A DNA stretch of 64,000 bases from Micromonospora sp. LH3U1 (GTDB lineage: Bacteria > Actinomycetota > Actinomycetes > Mycobacteriales > Micromonosporaceae). Position 1 is the stretch's first letter. Each line of letters opens with the position of its first letter. Below, one piece after another: positions 51,876 through 61,191 of the stretch. The notes under the pieces were generated by a model. That model saw nothing but the letters and a program-made list of their open reading frames with translations. It was not told where the DNA came from and searched no databases. Both the position numbers and the translations under genes were made by a program. The stretch lies in contig NZ_CP116936.1 of assembly GCF_028475105.1 (NCBI RefSeq), positions 6,137,501 to 6,201,500 on the forward strand, in the 5' to 3' direction.

Positions 51876-53447
51876 TTAGTGGAAGAAGTGGCGGGTGCCT
51901 GTTAGGTACATCGTTACGTTGGCTTTCTTGGCTGCTTCGATGACTTCTTCGTCGCGGATCGAGCCGCCGGGCTGCACGATGGCGCGGACGCCGGCGTCGA
52001 TGAGGATCTGCGGGCCGTCGGCGAACGGGAAGAACGCGTCCGAGGCGGCGACCGACCCGCGAGCCCGGTCAGCGCCGGCGCGGCTGACCGCGAGCTGCGC
52101 CGAGTCGACCCGGTTGACCTGACCCATACCGACACCCACGGTGGCGCCGTCCTTGGCGAGCAGGATCGCGTTGCTCTTCACCGCGCGGACCGCCCGCCAG
52201 GCGAACGCGAGATCCCGCAGCAGCTCCTCGTCGGCGGCCTCGCCGGTTGCCAGCTGCCAGCCCGCCGGGTCGTCACCGGGGGCGTCCACCCGGTCGGCGA
52301 CCTGGGTCAGCACGCCGCCGGTCACCGGCCGCCACTCGACCTTCGCCGGGGTCCAGGCCGGCGCGCGCAGCAGCCGGATGTTCTTCTTGCCCTGCAGCAC
52401 CTCGACTGCGCCCTCGTCGTAGCCGGGGGCGACCACCACCTCGGTGAAGATGTCGGCGACCTGCCGGGCCAGCTCGACCGAGACCGGCCGGTTGACCGCG
52501 ATGACGCCGCCGAACGCCGACACCGGGTCGCAGTCGTGCGCCCTGCGGTGCGCCTCGGCCACGTCCGCGCCCACCGCGATGCCGCACGGGTTGGCGTGCT
52601 TGATGATCGCCACCGCCGGCTGGTCGGCGAAGTCGTTCGCTGCCCGCCAGGCGGCGTCCGCGTCGACGTAGTTGTTGTAGGACATCTCCTTGCCGTGCAA
52701 CTGCTCGGCCTGTGCCAGCCCCGCCGGGGCGTCCGGGTCGATGTAGAGCGCGGCGGGCTGGTGCGGGTTCTCCCCGTAGCGCAGCACGGTCGACTTGCGC
52801 AGCGCCGAACCGGCGAACGTCGGCCAGGTGTCGTCAGCCGGGGCCAGCTCCTGAGCGCACCACTGGGCCACAGCCACGTCGTACTCGGCGATGTCGGCGA
52901 ACGCCCGGGCGGCCAGCGCGCGGCGCTGGGCCAGGGTGAAGCCACCCTCGCCGAGCGCGCCGAGGAGCGCCGGGTAACCGGTCGGGTCGGTGAGCACGGC
53001 AACCGAGGCGTGGTTCTTGGCGGCGGCCCGCACCATGGCCGGGCCACCGATGTCGATCTGCTCCACGCACTCCTCGACGCCGGCACCGGAGGCGACGGTC
53101 GCCTGGAACGGGTAGAGGTTGGAGACCAGCAGGTCGAACGCCGCCACCCCCAGCTCGTCGAGCTGCGCGACGTGTGTGTCCTTGCGCAGGTCGGCGAGGA
53201 GACCCGCGTGCACCTTCGGGTGCAGGGTCTTCACCCGGCCGTCGAGCACCTCGGGGAACCCGGTCACCGTCTCCACCGGCGTCACCGGCACGCCTGCGGC
53301 GGCGATGGTGCCCGCCGTGCTGCCGGTGGACACGATCTCCACACCGGCCGCGTGCAGGGCCTGGGCCAGCTCCACCAGCCCGGTCTTGTCGTAGACGCTG
53401 ACCAGCGCCCGCCTGATCGGGCGGCGCCCGTCCTGAGTGGGACTCAC
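51876..53447 (-). CDS. purH: PurH, AICAR formyltransferase/IMP cyclohydrolase
   Basis: 523 residues, full-length bifunctional enzyme. N-terminal IMP cyclohydrolase domain (RALVSVYDKTGLVELAQAL...GRVKTLHPKVHAGLL) and C-terminal formyltransferase with the catalytic Lys-His in AIIKHANPCGIAVG. It performs the last two steps of IMP synthesis using 10-formyl-THF. ATGA overlap with purN. Confidence 0.97.
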   Translation of the reverse strand: MSPTQDGRRPIRRALVSVYDKTGLVELAQALHAAGVEIVSTGSTAGTIAAAGVPVTPVETVTGFPEVLDGRVKTLHPKVHAGLLADLRKDTHVAQLDELGVAAFDLLVSNLYPFQATVASGAGVEECVEQIDIGGPAMVRAAAKNHASVAVLTDPTGYPALLGALGEGGFTLAQRRALAARAFADIAEYDVAVAQWCAQELAPADDTWPTFAGSALRKSTVLRYGENPHQPAALYIDPDAPAGLAQAEQLHGKEMSYNNYVDADAAWRAANDFADQPAVAIIKHANPCGIAVGADVAEAHRRAHDCDPVSAFGGVIAVNRPVSVELARQVADIFTEVVVAPGYDEGAVEVLQGKKNIRLLRAPAWTPAKVEWRPVTGGVLTQVADRVDAPGDDPAGWQLATGEAADEELLRDLAFAWRAVRAVKSNAILLAKDGATVGVGMGQVNRVDSAQLAVSRAGADRARGSVAASDAFFPFADGPQILIDAGVRAIVQPGGSIRDEEVIEAAKKANVTMYLTGTRHFFH

Positions 53448-54064
53448 GGAACCGTGACCTTCCTTCCGGTGATGGTCCAGCCTTCGCGGACCAGACGGCC
53501 GACCTGCTCGACGAGTTGGCGCCGCTCGGCTTCCTTGATGCGCTCGGTGAGCGTGTCCACGTCGTCGTCGTCGAGCACCGGCACCGCGACCTGCGCGACG
53601 ATCGGCCCGGTGTCCATGCCGGCATCGACGAAGAAGAGCGTGGCCCCGGTGAGTTTCACGCCGTAGGCGAGGGCGTCACGCGGGCCGTGGATGCCGGGGA
53701 ACGCCGGCAGCAGGGTGTTGTGGGTGTTCAGGTAGCGGTCCCCGAAGGCGGCGAGGAAGTGTGGGCCGACCAGCTTGAGGAACCCGGCGGAGATGACCAG
53801 GTCGGGTTGGTGCTTCGCGACGTGCGCGGTGAGCGCGAGATCCCAGTCCTCCCGGGTGTCGTGATCGCGTACCCGCTCGACGAAGGTCGGCACCCCGGCC
53901 GCGTCGGCCCGGTCCAGGCCCACGATGCCGTCGCGGTCCGCGCCGACCGCGACGACCTGTGCGCCGTACGCGGGGTCGACGGCGGCATCCAGCAGCGACT
54001 GAAGGTTGCTCCCGGAGCCGGAAATGAGGACGACGATGCGGGCGACGGACGCGGGCTCGGTCAC
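53444..54064 (-). CDS. purN: PurN, phosphoribosylglycinamide formyltransferase
   Basis: 206 residues. N-terminal LISGSGSNLQSLL phosphate-binding loop; catalytic Asn and His in YLNTHNTLLPAFPG and Asp in DAGMDTGPIV. It transfers a formyl group from 10-formyl-THF to GAR. The usual HPSLLP reads HNTLLP, with the catalytic His kept. Upstream of purH in a two-gene operon. Confidence 0.95.
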   Translation of the reverse strand: MTEPASVARIVVLISGSGSNLQSLLDAAVDPAYGAQVVAVGADRDGIVGLDRADAAGVPTFVERVRDHDTREDWDLALTAHVAKHQPDLVISAGFLKLVGPHFLAAFGDRYLNTHNTLLPAFPGIHGPRDALAYGVKLTGATLFFVDAGMDTGPIVAQVAVPVLDDDDVDTLTERIKEAERRQLVEQVGRLVREGWTITGRKVTVP

Positions 54065-54345
54065 CGGGTCACCCTATCGGGCAGGTCAGGATGCCCCTCC
54101 GCTGGGCGGCGCGCCGATCTTTGGCAGGTGCCGACGGGCATCGACCCGGTACGCTGCCGCTCGCTCGGGCCGGACGCCGCGCCGACCCGACCTCCGCCAC
54201 TGATCCGGCACACGAAGAGTGTCTTTTCGAGTGTTTTGGAAGGAATGTCATCCTGTTGCTGCACTGGGCATTGGGAGGACTGGCCGCGATCATGGATGGA
54301 AACAAAAAGCAGTAACTGACGGAACCAGTCCAAGGAGCTTCTCGA

Positions 54346-54897
54346 ATGCAGCCCGGTAACCCCGGTCAGGACCCGTACGGCCAGCAGCCCAACCAGGATC
54401 CGACCGCTCCCCAGCCGCCAGCCGCCCCGTACGGCCAGCAGCCGCAGGACCCGTACGCGGCACCGCAGGCGCCGTACGGTCAGCAGCCCACCTCCGGCCA
54501 GCCGTACGGCCAGCAGCCGCCGCACCAGGACCCGTACGGCCAGCAGCAGGCCCCGTACGGCCAGCAGCCGGCCCCGTACGGCGGCGGTCCGACGTACCCG
54601 AACGCTGGCTACCCGCCGGCACAGGGGCAGGGGCAGAACAACACCCTCGGCCTGGTGTCGATGATCCTCGGTATCGCGTCGATCCCGCTCATCTGCTGCC
54701 TGTACCTGGGCATCCCGGTCGGCATCGCGGGCGTGGTGACCGGTTACCTCGCCCGGCAGAAGGTCGCCCAGGGCCAGGCCAGCAACGCCGGACAGGCCAA
54801 GGCCGGCCTGATCTGCGGCGCGGTCGGCGTCGTGCTGGGCATTCTGCTGCTCATCGTGAGCATCGTGGCGCAGGTCAAACTGCCCACCCAGCCCTGA
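54346..54897 (+). CDS. DUF4190-type membrane protein with PYGQQ repeats
   Basis: 183 residues from ATG 54346 after AAGGAG. Residues 1-95 are low-complexity Pro/Gln/Tyr/Gly with about eight PYGQQ-type repeats; residues 100-180 hold two transmembrane segments (LVSMILGIASIPLICCLYLGIPVGI and LICGAVGVVLGILLLIVSIVAQV) flanking a loop, as in DUF4190 proteins. Role unknown, possibly scaffolding at the membrane. Divergent from purN. Confidence 0.75.
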   Translation: MQPGNPGQDPYGQQPNQDPTAPQPPAAPYGQQPQDPYAAPQAPYGQQPTSGQPYGQQPPHQDPYGQQQAPYGQQPAPYGGGPTYPNAGYPPAQGQGQNNTLGLVSMILGIASIPLICCLYLGIPVGIAGVVTGYLARQKVAQGQASNAGQAKAGLICGAVGVVLGILLLIVSIVAQVKLPTQP

Positions 54898-54912
54898 CGG
54901 GCTCGGAATCGA

Positions 54913-54944
54913 CGGGGCGCTCCGGATTCGTCCGGGGCGCCCCG
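54913..54944. terminator. Bidirectional terminator
   Basis: 14-bp stem CGGGGCGCTCCGGA / TCCGGGGCGCCCCG with one mismatch and a TTCG-type loop, between the convergent DUF4190-type gene and the DUF6350 gene. Confidence 0.75.
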
Positions 54945-54951
54945 CGCTCGT

Positions 54952-56265
54952 CTACTGCGCCGGGGCGCGCCGGCTCTCCTGCGCGGGGGCGCGGGTGAGC
55001 ATGCGGGTGGCAGCGGCCCCGAGCAGTGCGCCGACCGCGACGACACCGGCCGCCACCAAGCCGACCTGCCAACCCACCGGCCCCACCTGCGCCAGCCGAC
55101 CGGCGCCGAGCGACCCGCCGGAGACCGCGGCGGCCACGCCGAGCAGCACGCCGGCCACCGGCCCGGCCAGCGCCGCCGGCGCCAGCAACTCGGCCCAGCG
55201 CTGCGGGGCCCGCTCCGGCCCGGCGAGTCGGGCCACCCGGCGGGCGAGCAGCCAGCCGGCGACCATCCCGGCCAGCACCGGCACCGCGAGCAGCAGGGCG
55301 CCGAAGCCGTCCACCGGGCCACGCGGCAGGCCAGCGAGCAACGGTACGGCCGGCAGCGCGCCGACCGACACCTCACTGGTACGTACCGCGGTGTCGGTGC
55401 CGACCGCAAAGCCCGGACCGAGCAGGTAACTGGCTGACCAGATCGCCGCGTTCGGCGCGTACGCGACACTGACCAGGGTCACCCCGGCCTGCCCGGCAAC
55501 CCCGGTCCGGTACGCCCCGATCATGTCCGCCGCGTCGCCGCCGCCGGTGGCGACCGCCAGGCCGGCCGCGCCGGCGCCCGCGCCGAGCAGCAGCAGCCCG
55601 GCTACCAGACCGGTACGGATGCCGTCGCGCACCGGACCCGGCATCCGGTCGTGCAGCAGCCGGGTCACGGCGGTGATGCGGGTGGCGCCGACCAGCGCGG
55701 CGAGTGTGCCGACCACGGCGAAGGTGGCGCCCGCACGGACCGGGGACACATTCGGCCCACCGGTGCCGACCAGCACCGCCGCGAGCGCGCCGAGCAGCGC
55801 GTACGCGATGCCGACCGCGCCCGCGGCGAGCAGCGCCCGGCGCGGTGAGCGGCTGTCACGGGCGCCGATCGCGCGGCTGACGTGCACACCGGCCCGGGTC
55901 AGCCGCCAGAGCGCAAGCACGGTCAGCGCCAGTGGGGCGAGCCCGAGCGGACCGGACTCCGTGTGGATCGGCACGCCGTGCCCGAGCAACCAACCGGCCA
56001 GCGCGGTGCGCAGGGTGTTGGTCAGGGTGGTGGAGTCCCCGCCGAGGTGGACCAGGCCGAGCACGATGGCAACCGGCAGGTAGGACGTCAGGGCGGCCCA
56101 ACCGGCAGCCACCCCGGCGGCGACGGGCAACGGTGCGCGCCCCCGTGGTGACCCGCCCGCGCGGGGCGCGGGCACCCGCCGGGCCGGCACGGCACGGTTG
56201 ACCGGCCGGTCGTCGGCGCTCACACCGCCGGGACGGCTGGGACGGTCAGGGGTGACGGGGGACAT
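54952..56265 (-). CDS. DUF6350 (PerM-like) polytopic membrane protein
   Basis: 437 residues. A basic N-terminal tail of about 45 residues is followed by ten or so hydrophobic segments from LPVAAGVAAGWAALTSYLPVAIVL onward. Matches in position and character the actinobacterial DUF6350/PerM-like protein found between purN and sucD in Streptomyces. PerM is implicated in cell division under stress in mycobacteria; the function here is inferred from that. Confidence 0.7.
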   Translation of the reverse strand: MSPVTPDRPSRPGGVSADDRPVNRAVPARRVPAPRAGGSPRGRAPLPVAAGVAAGWAALTSYLPVAIVLGLVHLGGDSTTLTNTLRTALAGWLLGHGVPIHTESGPLGLAPLALTVLALWRLTRAGVHVSRAIGARDSRSPRRALLAAGAVGIAYALLGALAAVLVGTGGPNVSPVRAGATFAVVGTLAALVGATRITAVTRLLHDRMPGPVRDGIRTGLVAGLLLLGAGAGAAGLAVATGGGDAADMIGAYRTGVAGQAGVTLVSVAYAPNAAIWSASYLLGPGFAVGTDTAVRTSEVSVGALPAVPLLAGLPRGPVDGFGALLLAVPVLAGMVAGWLLARRVARLAGPERAPQRWAELLAPAALAGPVAGVLLGVAAAVSGGSLGAGRLAQVGPVGWQVGLVAAGVVAVGALLGAAATRMLTRAPAQESRRAPAQ

Positions 56266-56466
56266 CCGCTCTACTCTGGCACGTCGCGCGGGACGGTGGC
56301 AGTCCGTTGACCCCTCGAAGGGCGGCGAGTTGACCGAACCGGGGTCCAGGCCACCCGGTCCGGTCTAGCCTCGGCCCAGAGGGGGGCGCGAGTCGCCGCC
56401 ACCCGGGTCGGGTCCGCCGGTCGGGGTCCGGGTCGGCGCGCCGACCACGACCGCCCGGAGGACGCC

Positions 56467-56733
56467 GTGACGACCGCATACCCGCCGCCCCCGCCGCCGC
56501 CGGCCAGGGGCAGGGACCGCACCACGCTCTGGGGCGTGCTGGGCATCGTGCTCGGCCTGATCTGTTGCGGCATCCTCGGCATCATCTTCGGCTACCTGTC
56601 GATCCGCGACGCCCGGCGCAACGGTCAGTCGCCGGTGCTCGGCTACCTCGCCATCGTGTTCGGCGTGATCAACATCATCGGTGGCGCGATCCTGCGGGCG
56701 ACCGGCAACTACCCGTTCTGGAACAACGACTGA
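56467..56733 (+). CDS. Small DUF4190-like membrane protein
   Basis: 88 residues from GTG 56467. A proline run (PPPPPPP) then two hydrophobic segments (LWGVLGIVLGLICCGILGIIFGYLSI and LGYLAIVFGVINIIGGAIL) of the DUF4190 type, a minimal relative of the protein at 54346-54897. Divergent from the DUF6350 gene; followed by a terminator shared with sucD. Confidence 0.7.
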   Translation: MTTAYPPPPPPPARGRDRTTLWGVLGIVLGLICCGILGIIFGYLSIRDARRNGQSPVLGYLAIVFGVINIIGGAILRATGNYPFWNND

Positions 56734-56770
56734 GCGGACCGGTCGCCAACGACGAGCCCGCGCACGTACG

Positions 56771-56808
56771 CCGAAGGGGGCCGACCGGTTGCGGTCGACC
56801 CCCTTCGG
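56771..56808. terminator. Bidirectional terminator before sucD
   Basis: 16-bp stem CCGAAGGGGGCCGACC / GGTCGACCCCCTTCGG with one mismatch, between convergent DUF4190-like and sucD genes. Confidence 0.8.
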
Positions 56809-56823
56809 TGTTGCCTGGCCGGC

Positions 56824-57711
56824 TCAGTTGCCGGACATGATCTCCCGCATCAGCTTCGCGGTCTCGGTCGGCGTCTTGCCGACCTTGACACCGACCGCCT
56901 CCAGCGCCGCCTGCTTCCCCTCGGCGGTGCCGGCCGAGCCGGAGATGATCGCCCCGGCGTGACCCATGGTCTTGCCGGGAGGAGCGGTGAAGCCGGCGAT
57001 GTAGCCGACCACCGGCTTGGTGACGTTGGCCTTGATGAACTCGGCGGCCCGCTCCTCGGCGTCGCCACCGATCTCACCGATCATGACGATGGCGTCGGTC
57101 TCCGGGTCGGCCTCGAACGCCGCCAGGGCGTCGATGTGGGTGGTCCCGATGATCGGGTCACCGCCGATGCCGACGCAGGTGGAGAAGCCGATGTCGCGCA
57201 GCTCGTACATCATCTGGTAGGTCAGCGTGCCGCTCTTGCTGACCAGGCCGATCCGGCCGGAGCCGGTGATGTCGGCCGGGATGATGCCGGCGTTGGACGC
57301 GCCGGGCGAGGCGATGCCCGGGCAGTTCGGCCCGATGATCCGGGTCCGCTCGCCCTGCGCCACGTTGTACGCCCAGAACGACGCGGTGTCGTGCACCGGA
57401 ACGCCCTCGGTGATCACCACGGCCAGCGGGATCGCGGCGTCGATCGCCTCGACCACGGCGGCCTTGGTGAACTGCGGCGGCACGAAGATGACGGTGACGT
57501 CGGCCCCGGTCTCGGCCATCGCGTCCGCGACGGACGCGAAGACCGGCAGCTCGGTGCCGTCGAAGTCGACCTTCTGGCCCGCCTTGCGCGGGTTGACGCC
57601 GCCCACCACGTTGGTGCCGGCGGCGAGCATCCGCCGGGTGTGCTTGGAACCCTCGGAACCGGTCATCCCCTGAACGATGACCTTCGAGTCCTTGGTCAGC
57701 CAGATAGCCAT
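56824..57711 (-). CDS. sucD: Succinyl-CoA synthetase alpha subunit
   Basis: 295 residues. CoA-binding Rossmann region (VIVQGMTGSEGSKHTRRML) and the phosphorylated histidine in GKTMGHAGAIISG. Substrate-level phosphorylation step of the TCA cycle. Two bases after sucC on the minus strand. Confidence 0.97.
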   Translation of the reverse strand: MAIWLTKDSKVIVQGMTGSEGSKHTRRMLAAGTNVVGGVNPRKAGQKVDFDGTELPVFASVADAMAETGADVTVIFVPPQFTKAAVVEAIDAAIPLAVVITEGVPVHDTASFWAYNVAQGERTRIIGPNCPGIASPGASNAGIIPADITGSGRIGLVSKSGTLTYQMMYELRDIGFSTCVGIGGDPIIGTTHIDALAAFEADPETDAIVMIGEIGGDAEERAAEFIKANVTKPVVGYIAGFTAPPGKTMGHAGAIISGSAGTAEGKQAALEAVGVKVGKTPTETAKLMREIMSGN

Positions 57712-57713
57712 GA

Positions 57714-58892
57714 TCAGACCCCCGCAGCTGCCAGCTCGGCGGCCCGCTCGGCCGCACCGTCCATGGTGTCCACCCGCTGCACGAGCGGGTTGTTCGCGCT
57801 GTCCAGGATCGCCCGACCGGCCTCGGCGTTGTTGCCGTCGAGACGGACGACGAGCGGCTTGGTGACCTGCTCGCCGCGCTGCTCCAGCAGGGCCAGCGCC
57901 TGGATGATGCCGTTGGCGACCTCGTCGCAGGCGGTGATGCCGCCGAAGACGTTGACGAAGACGCTCTTCACTGCCGGGTCGGAGAGCACGATCTCCAGCC
58001 CGTTCGCCATCACCGCAGCGCTCGCGCCGCCGCCGATGTCGAGGAAGTTGGCCGGCTTGACGTTGCCGTGCCGCTCACCGGCGTACGCGACCACGTCGAG
58101 GGTCGACATGACCAGACCCGCGCCGTTGCCGATGATGCCGACCTCGCCGTCGAGCTTGACGTAGTTGAGGTCCTTGGCCTTGGCGGCCTGCTCCAGCGGG
58201 TCCACCGCGGCCTGGTCGACCAGCGCCTCGTGGTCCGGGTGCCGGAACCCCGCGTTCTCGTCCAGGCTGATCTTGGCGTCGAGCAGCAGCAGCCGCCCGT
58301 CGCCGTTCTTGGCGAGGGGGTTGACCTCGACCAGCGTGGCGTCCTCGGCGACGAACGCCTGCCACAGGCCGACGGCCACCTCGACCACCTGGTCGGCGAC
58401 CTCGGCCGGGAAGCGGGCGGCGGTCACGATCTCGCGAGCCTTGGCCTCGTCCACGCCCTTCACGGCGTCGATCGGGGCCTTCACGACCTTGTCCGGGGTA
58501 TCGGCAGCGACCTGCTCGATGTCCATGCCGCCGGCGACGCTGGCGATGCAGAGGAAGGTGCGGTTCGCCCGGTCGAGCAGGTACGAGAAGTAGTACTCCT
58601 CGACCACGTCCGCGGTCACCGTGATCATGACCTTGTGGACGGTGTGACCCTTGATGTCCATGCCGAGGATGTCGGTGGCCCTGGCCACCGCCTCATCCGG
58701 GCCCTCAGCCAGCTTGACGCCGCCGGCCTTACCTCGGCCGCCGACCTTCACCTGCGCCTTGACGACCACGCGACCGCCGAGGCGTTCGGCGATCGCGCGG
58801 GCCTCTTCCGGGGTAGTGGCGACGCCGCCGGCCAGCACGGGCAAGCCGTGCCGCTCGAACAGGTCCCGCCCCTGGTACTCGTACAGGTCCAC
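57714..58892 (-). CDS. sucC: Succinyl-CoA synthetase beta subunit
   Basis: 392 residues from GTG 58892; the open frame extends to 58970 without similarity, and the canonical start is VDLYEYQGRDLFERHGLPV. ATP-grasp domain (VVKAQVKVGGRGKAGGVKL), VEVNPLAKNGDGRLLLLDAKI, and the C-terminal CoA-ligase flavodoxin-like domain ending in NAEAGRAIL. First gene of sucCD. Confidence 0.97.
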   Translation of the reverse strand: MDLYEYQGRDLFERHGLPVLAGGVATTPEEARAIAERLGGRVVVKAQVKVGGRGKAGGVKLAEGPDEAVARATDILGMDIKGHTVHKVMITVTADVVEEYYFSYLLDRANRTFLCIASVAGGMDIEQVAADTPDKVVKAPIDAVKGVDEAKAREIVTAARFPAEVADQVVEVAVGLWQAFVAEDATLVEVNPLAKNGDGRLLLLDAKISLDENAGFRHPDHEALVDQAAVDPLEQAAKAKDLNYVKLDGEVGIIGNGAGLVMSTLDVVAYAGERHGNVKPANFLDIGGGASAAVMANGLEIVLSDPAVKSVFVNVFGGITACDEVANGIIQALALLEQRGEQVTKPLVVRLDGNNAEAGRAILDSANNPLVQRVDTMDGAAERAAELAAAGV

Positions 58893-59344
58893 GATTGCGC
58901 GTCCCGTCCCGTCTCCGCGGCGCGCCGTCGCGCCGCCACCAGCGTTCAAAAACAGTTTGACGCCTGTCATCAGTTGAAACAGGCCATTGGCCGCAGCCTA
59001 GCGATGTCGGCACCACCGGCAACCGAGCGGGTGCACGGTGTGCGGTAATGCACAACCGAACATCGGACGCGGCCGGTTTCCGGCCATGACTGGAGCGGCA
59101 TCCACCGTCCGGGCGATGTTGCCGGGGGTCCGTAACCCGGCCGTGGGGGCGTCGTTGAGTCAGATGTCGGAGCGCTGAAAAGCGCAATGACGGGAGACGG
59201 CCGATGCCCTGTCGGTCGAGGGGTGGCGGCGGGGCATCGTGCATAGAGGGGCCGGACGTGTGAGGGGTGCGTCCGGCCCCTCCCCCGTGCCCGGAAACCG
59301 GTCTCCGACCTCATTGACGCCTGGCGCGCCCTTCGCGGGATGCC
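58893..59344. other. 452-base intergenic region between icmB and sucC
   Basis: Contains the sucCD promoter region and the icmB terminator hairpin (59246-59282). Apart from that I see no gene; short open frames here are without support. Confidence 0.6.
59246..59282 (-). terminator. Terminator after icmB
   Basis: 12-bp perfect stem GAGGGGCCGGAC / GTCCGGCCCCTC with a 13-base loop, 63 bases beyond the icmB stop on its strand. Confidence 0.7.
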
Positions 59345-59749
59345 TCAGGAAACCGGCTGCGCGACGTTCTGTCGGACCCACTCGACAATCGCCTGAGTGG
59401 TGGCGCCCGGCGTGAAGATCTTTGCGACGCCCAGCTTCTCCAACTCGGGAATGTCGCCGTTCGGAATGATGCCGCCACCGAACACGACGATGTCGCGGGC
59501 GTCCCGCTCGCTGAGCAGTTCCAGCACCCGACGGAAGAGCGTCATGTGCGCGCCGGAGAGGACGGACAGGCCGACGGCGTCGGCGTCCTCCTGGATGGCG
59601 GTCTCCACGATCTGCTCGGGGGTCTGGTGCAGGCCGGTGTAGACGACCTCCATCCCGGCATCACGCAGGGCACGCGCGACGACCTTCGCGCCCCGGTCAT
59701 GGCCGTCCAGGCCAGGCTTGGCGACGACGACCCGAATACGAGAGCTCAT
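59345..59749 (-). CDS. icmB: Isobutyryl-CoA mutase small subunit (cobalamin-binding)
   Basis: 134 residues, a single B12-binding domain: VAKPGLDGHDRGAKVVARAL contains the DxHxxG motif with the cobalt-ligating His, followed by the LSVLSGAH and VFGGGIIPNGDI parts of the nucleotide-tail site. The sequence closely resembles Streptomyces IcmB (about 136 residues), which partners a separate large IcmA subunit to interconvert isobutyryl- and n-butyryl-CoA. The same gene sits near pcrA and M23 genes in Streptomyces. A methylmalonyl-CoA mutase-type small partner cannot be ruled out. IcmA is not in this window. Confidence 0.85.
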   Translation of the reverse strand: MSSRIRVVVAKPGLDGHDRGAKVVARALRDAGMEVVYTGLHQTPEQIVETAIQEDADAVGLSVLSGAHMTLFRRVLELLSERDARDIVVFGGGIIPNGDIPELEKLGVAKIFTPGATTQAIVEWVRQNVAQPVS

Positions 59750-59833
59750 CAGCGCACACCTTTCACCGGCTCCACGGCCTTCAACTGAACGAACGGTAAC
59801 CCGGCGGACCCAACCCGGGAAATCCGGGCTCTG

Positions 59834-60118
59834 TCACCGGGCATCACTCTTCGCGACCAGCGAGCCGCCTGGGGAGGTTGGCTGGTCGAGATCCGACACT
59901 GCCGTTGTTGCCATCCGGCACTGCTCGCAGTCAAGCCGGACGACTCCGCCGGACCGGTCACGCTCGGCGACGAACGGGCAGCAACAGGGGCACCGTTCGG
60001 CGTCGCGATGCATGACAATCATGGACGCAAACGGACAGATCGACACGCCAATTTCTCGCTCTAGCTTGTGACTCGCCTGGCGGTTGGCTAACGTGTCCAC
60101 GGTTGTCATCAGGTCCAT
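59834..60118 (-). CDS. Possible small cysteine-rich protein
   Basis: 94-residue frame (start 60118, or 60109). Central CPCCCPF and a later CEQC give a zinc-binding-like arrangement, and it is divergent from the M23 peptidase gene. No ribosome site is strong and no family recognised; may be chance. Confidence 0.35.
   Translation of the reverse strand: MDLMTTVDTLANRQASHKLEREIGVSICPFASMIVMHRDAERCPCCCPFVAERDRSGGVVRLDCEQCRMATTAVSDLDQPTSPGGSLVAKSDAR
60066..60094 (+). promoter_or_regulatory. Possible promoter of the first M23 gene
   Basis: TTGTGA (60066-60071), 17-base spacer, TAACGT (60089-60094): a fair match to the vegetative sigma pattern, 114 bases before the GTG start. Nothing resembling the ydaO-type leader often found before actinobacterial peptidase genes was evident. 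Confidence 0.3.
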
Positions 60119-60207
60119 GGACGGGTGACGACGCGGTCAGCGGACGTTCATTGGAGCCTCACGAACGTCCACCGGCCGCTTCGGAACCCCGACAACGGAG
60201 GGTGTGC

Positions 60208-60918
60208 GTGCGCCAGCGCCTGTCGTCTGAGCCCGATCGATATCGCGGTCGCCGCCGCGTACCCACCCCACCGCGGAGCCGTTACGCCGCTGTCGTCACC
60301 ACCGCGTTCGTCGGGGCCGGCCTCGTCGCACTCGGCGCGAGCGCCCTGCCGGACGCCAAGGACGTCAGCCCGACGGTGCTCGACGAGCTCAAGCAGGCGT
60401 CGGTCACCAGCCAGGACGCCGCAGCCCGTGCGGACAGCGCCGACCGCGCCTCCCGGGACGACAGTCGGGCCAAGGACAGCGCCGAGCCCGAGGTCTGGCT
60501 GCTGCCGCTGCAGGGCTACGACTTCAACTCCCCCTACGGGATGCGCTGGGGCAAGCTGCACACCGGCGTGGACCTGGTCGCTGGTGAGGGCACTCCGTAT
60601 GTGGCGATCCACGACGGGCTGGTCACCAAGGCCGGTTGGTTCGGCGGATACGGCAACGCCGTGATCGTTCAGCACGCCGACGGCAGCGAGGCCATCTACG
60701 GCCACTCCTCTGCGGTGAGCGTGAAGGAAGGCCAGCAGGTCAAGGCGGGCGACCAGCTCGGCCTCGTGGGCCAGACCGGCCACGCGTACGGCACGCACCT
60801 GCACCTGGAGATCCATGTCAAGGGGCAGCCGGAAGACCCGGTACCGTTCCTCCAGGAGCGCGGAGTGGACATCAAGCTGCAAGTCGAGACATATTACAAC
60901 GAGGTAGCTGCGTCCTGA
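60208..60918 (+). CDS. M23-family metalloendopeptidase
   Basis: 236 residues from GTG 60208, preceded by CGGAGG; the open frame runs back to 60103. Basic N-terminus, one hydrophobic segment (AAVVTTAFVGAGLVALGASAL), a linker rich in Ala/Asp/Arg, and a LytM domain with the zinc motifs HTGVD and HLHLE. Presumably a secreted or membrane-tethered peptidoglycan hydrolase. Followed by a T-tailed terminator. Confidence 0.9.
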   Translation: MRQRLSSEPDRYRGRRRVPTPPRSRYAAVVTTAFVGAGLVALGASALPDAKDVSPTVLDELKQASVTSQDAAARADSADRASRDDSRAKDSAEPEVWLLPLQGYDFNSPYGMRWGKLHTGVDLVAGEGTPYVAIHDGLVTKAGWFGGYGNAVIVQHADGSEAIYGHSSAVSVKEGQQVKAGDQLGLVGQTGHAYGTHLHLEIHVKGQPEDPVPFLQERGVDIKLQVETYYNEVAAS

Positions 60919-60937
60919 CGCTGCGTACCGACCGTTG

Positions 60938-60969
60938 ACCGCCCGGATCGATCGATCCGGGCGGTTTTT
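60938..60969 (+). terminator. Intrinsic terminator after the first M23 gene
   Basis: 13-bp stem ACCGCCCGGATCG / CGATCCGGGCGGT with a two-base loop followed by TTTTT: a classical rho-independent terminator. Confidence 0.9.
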
Positions 60970-61191
60970 CGTTGCCCGGGTGCGGCGGATGTCTCCCGGG
61001 TCACAGCCCGGAGTGTGACCGGCGACACCTCGCAGCATGATCACTTTTATGGATGTAACGCCGCACAACGGGTCATACCCGGGCACGCGGTCCACCGTCC
61101 CCCGCCCGACCACCCGGTCCCCGTACCGGCCCCAGCTCGGCCCGACACCAGTATTTCGAGGTCAAGTGCCCCTCGACTGTGAAGGTCCGCC

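Noticed and set aside
60061..60207. ydaO-type (c-di-AMP) riboswitch before the M23 gene
   Set aside because: The region is of suitable size, but I could not match the conserved segments of that motif.
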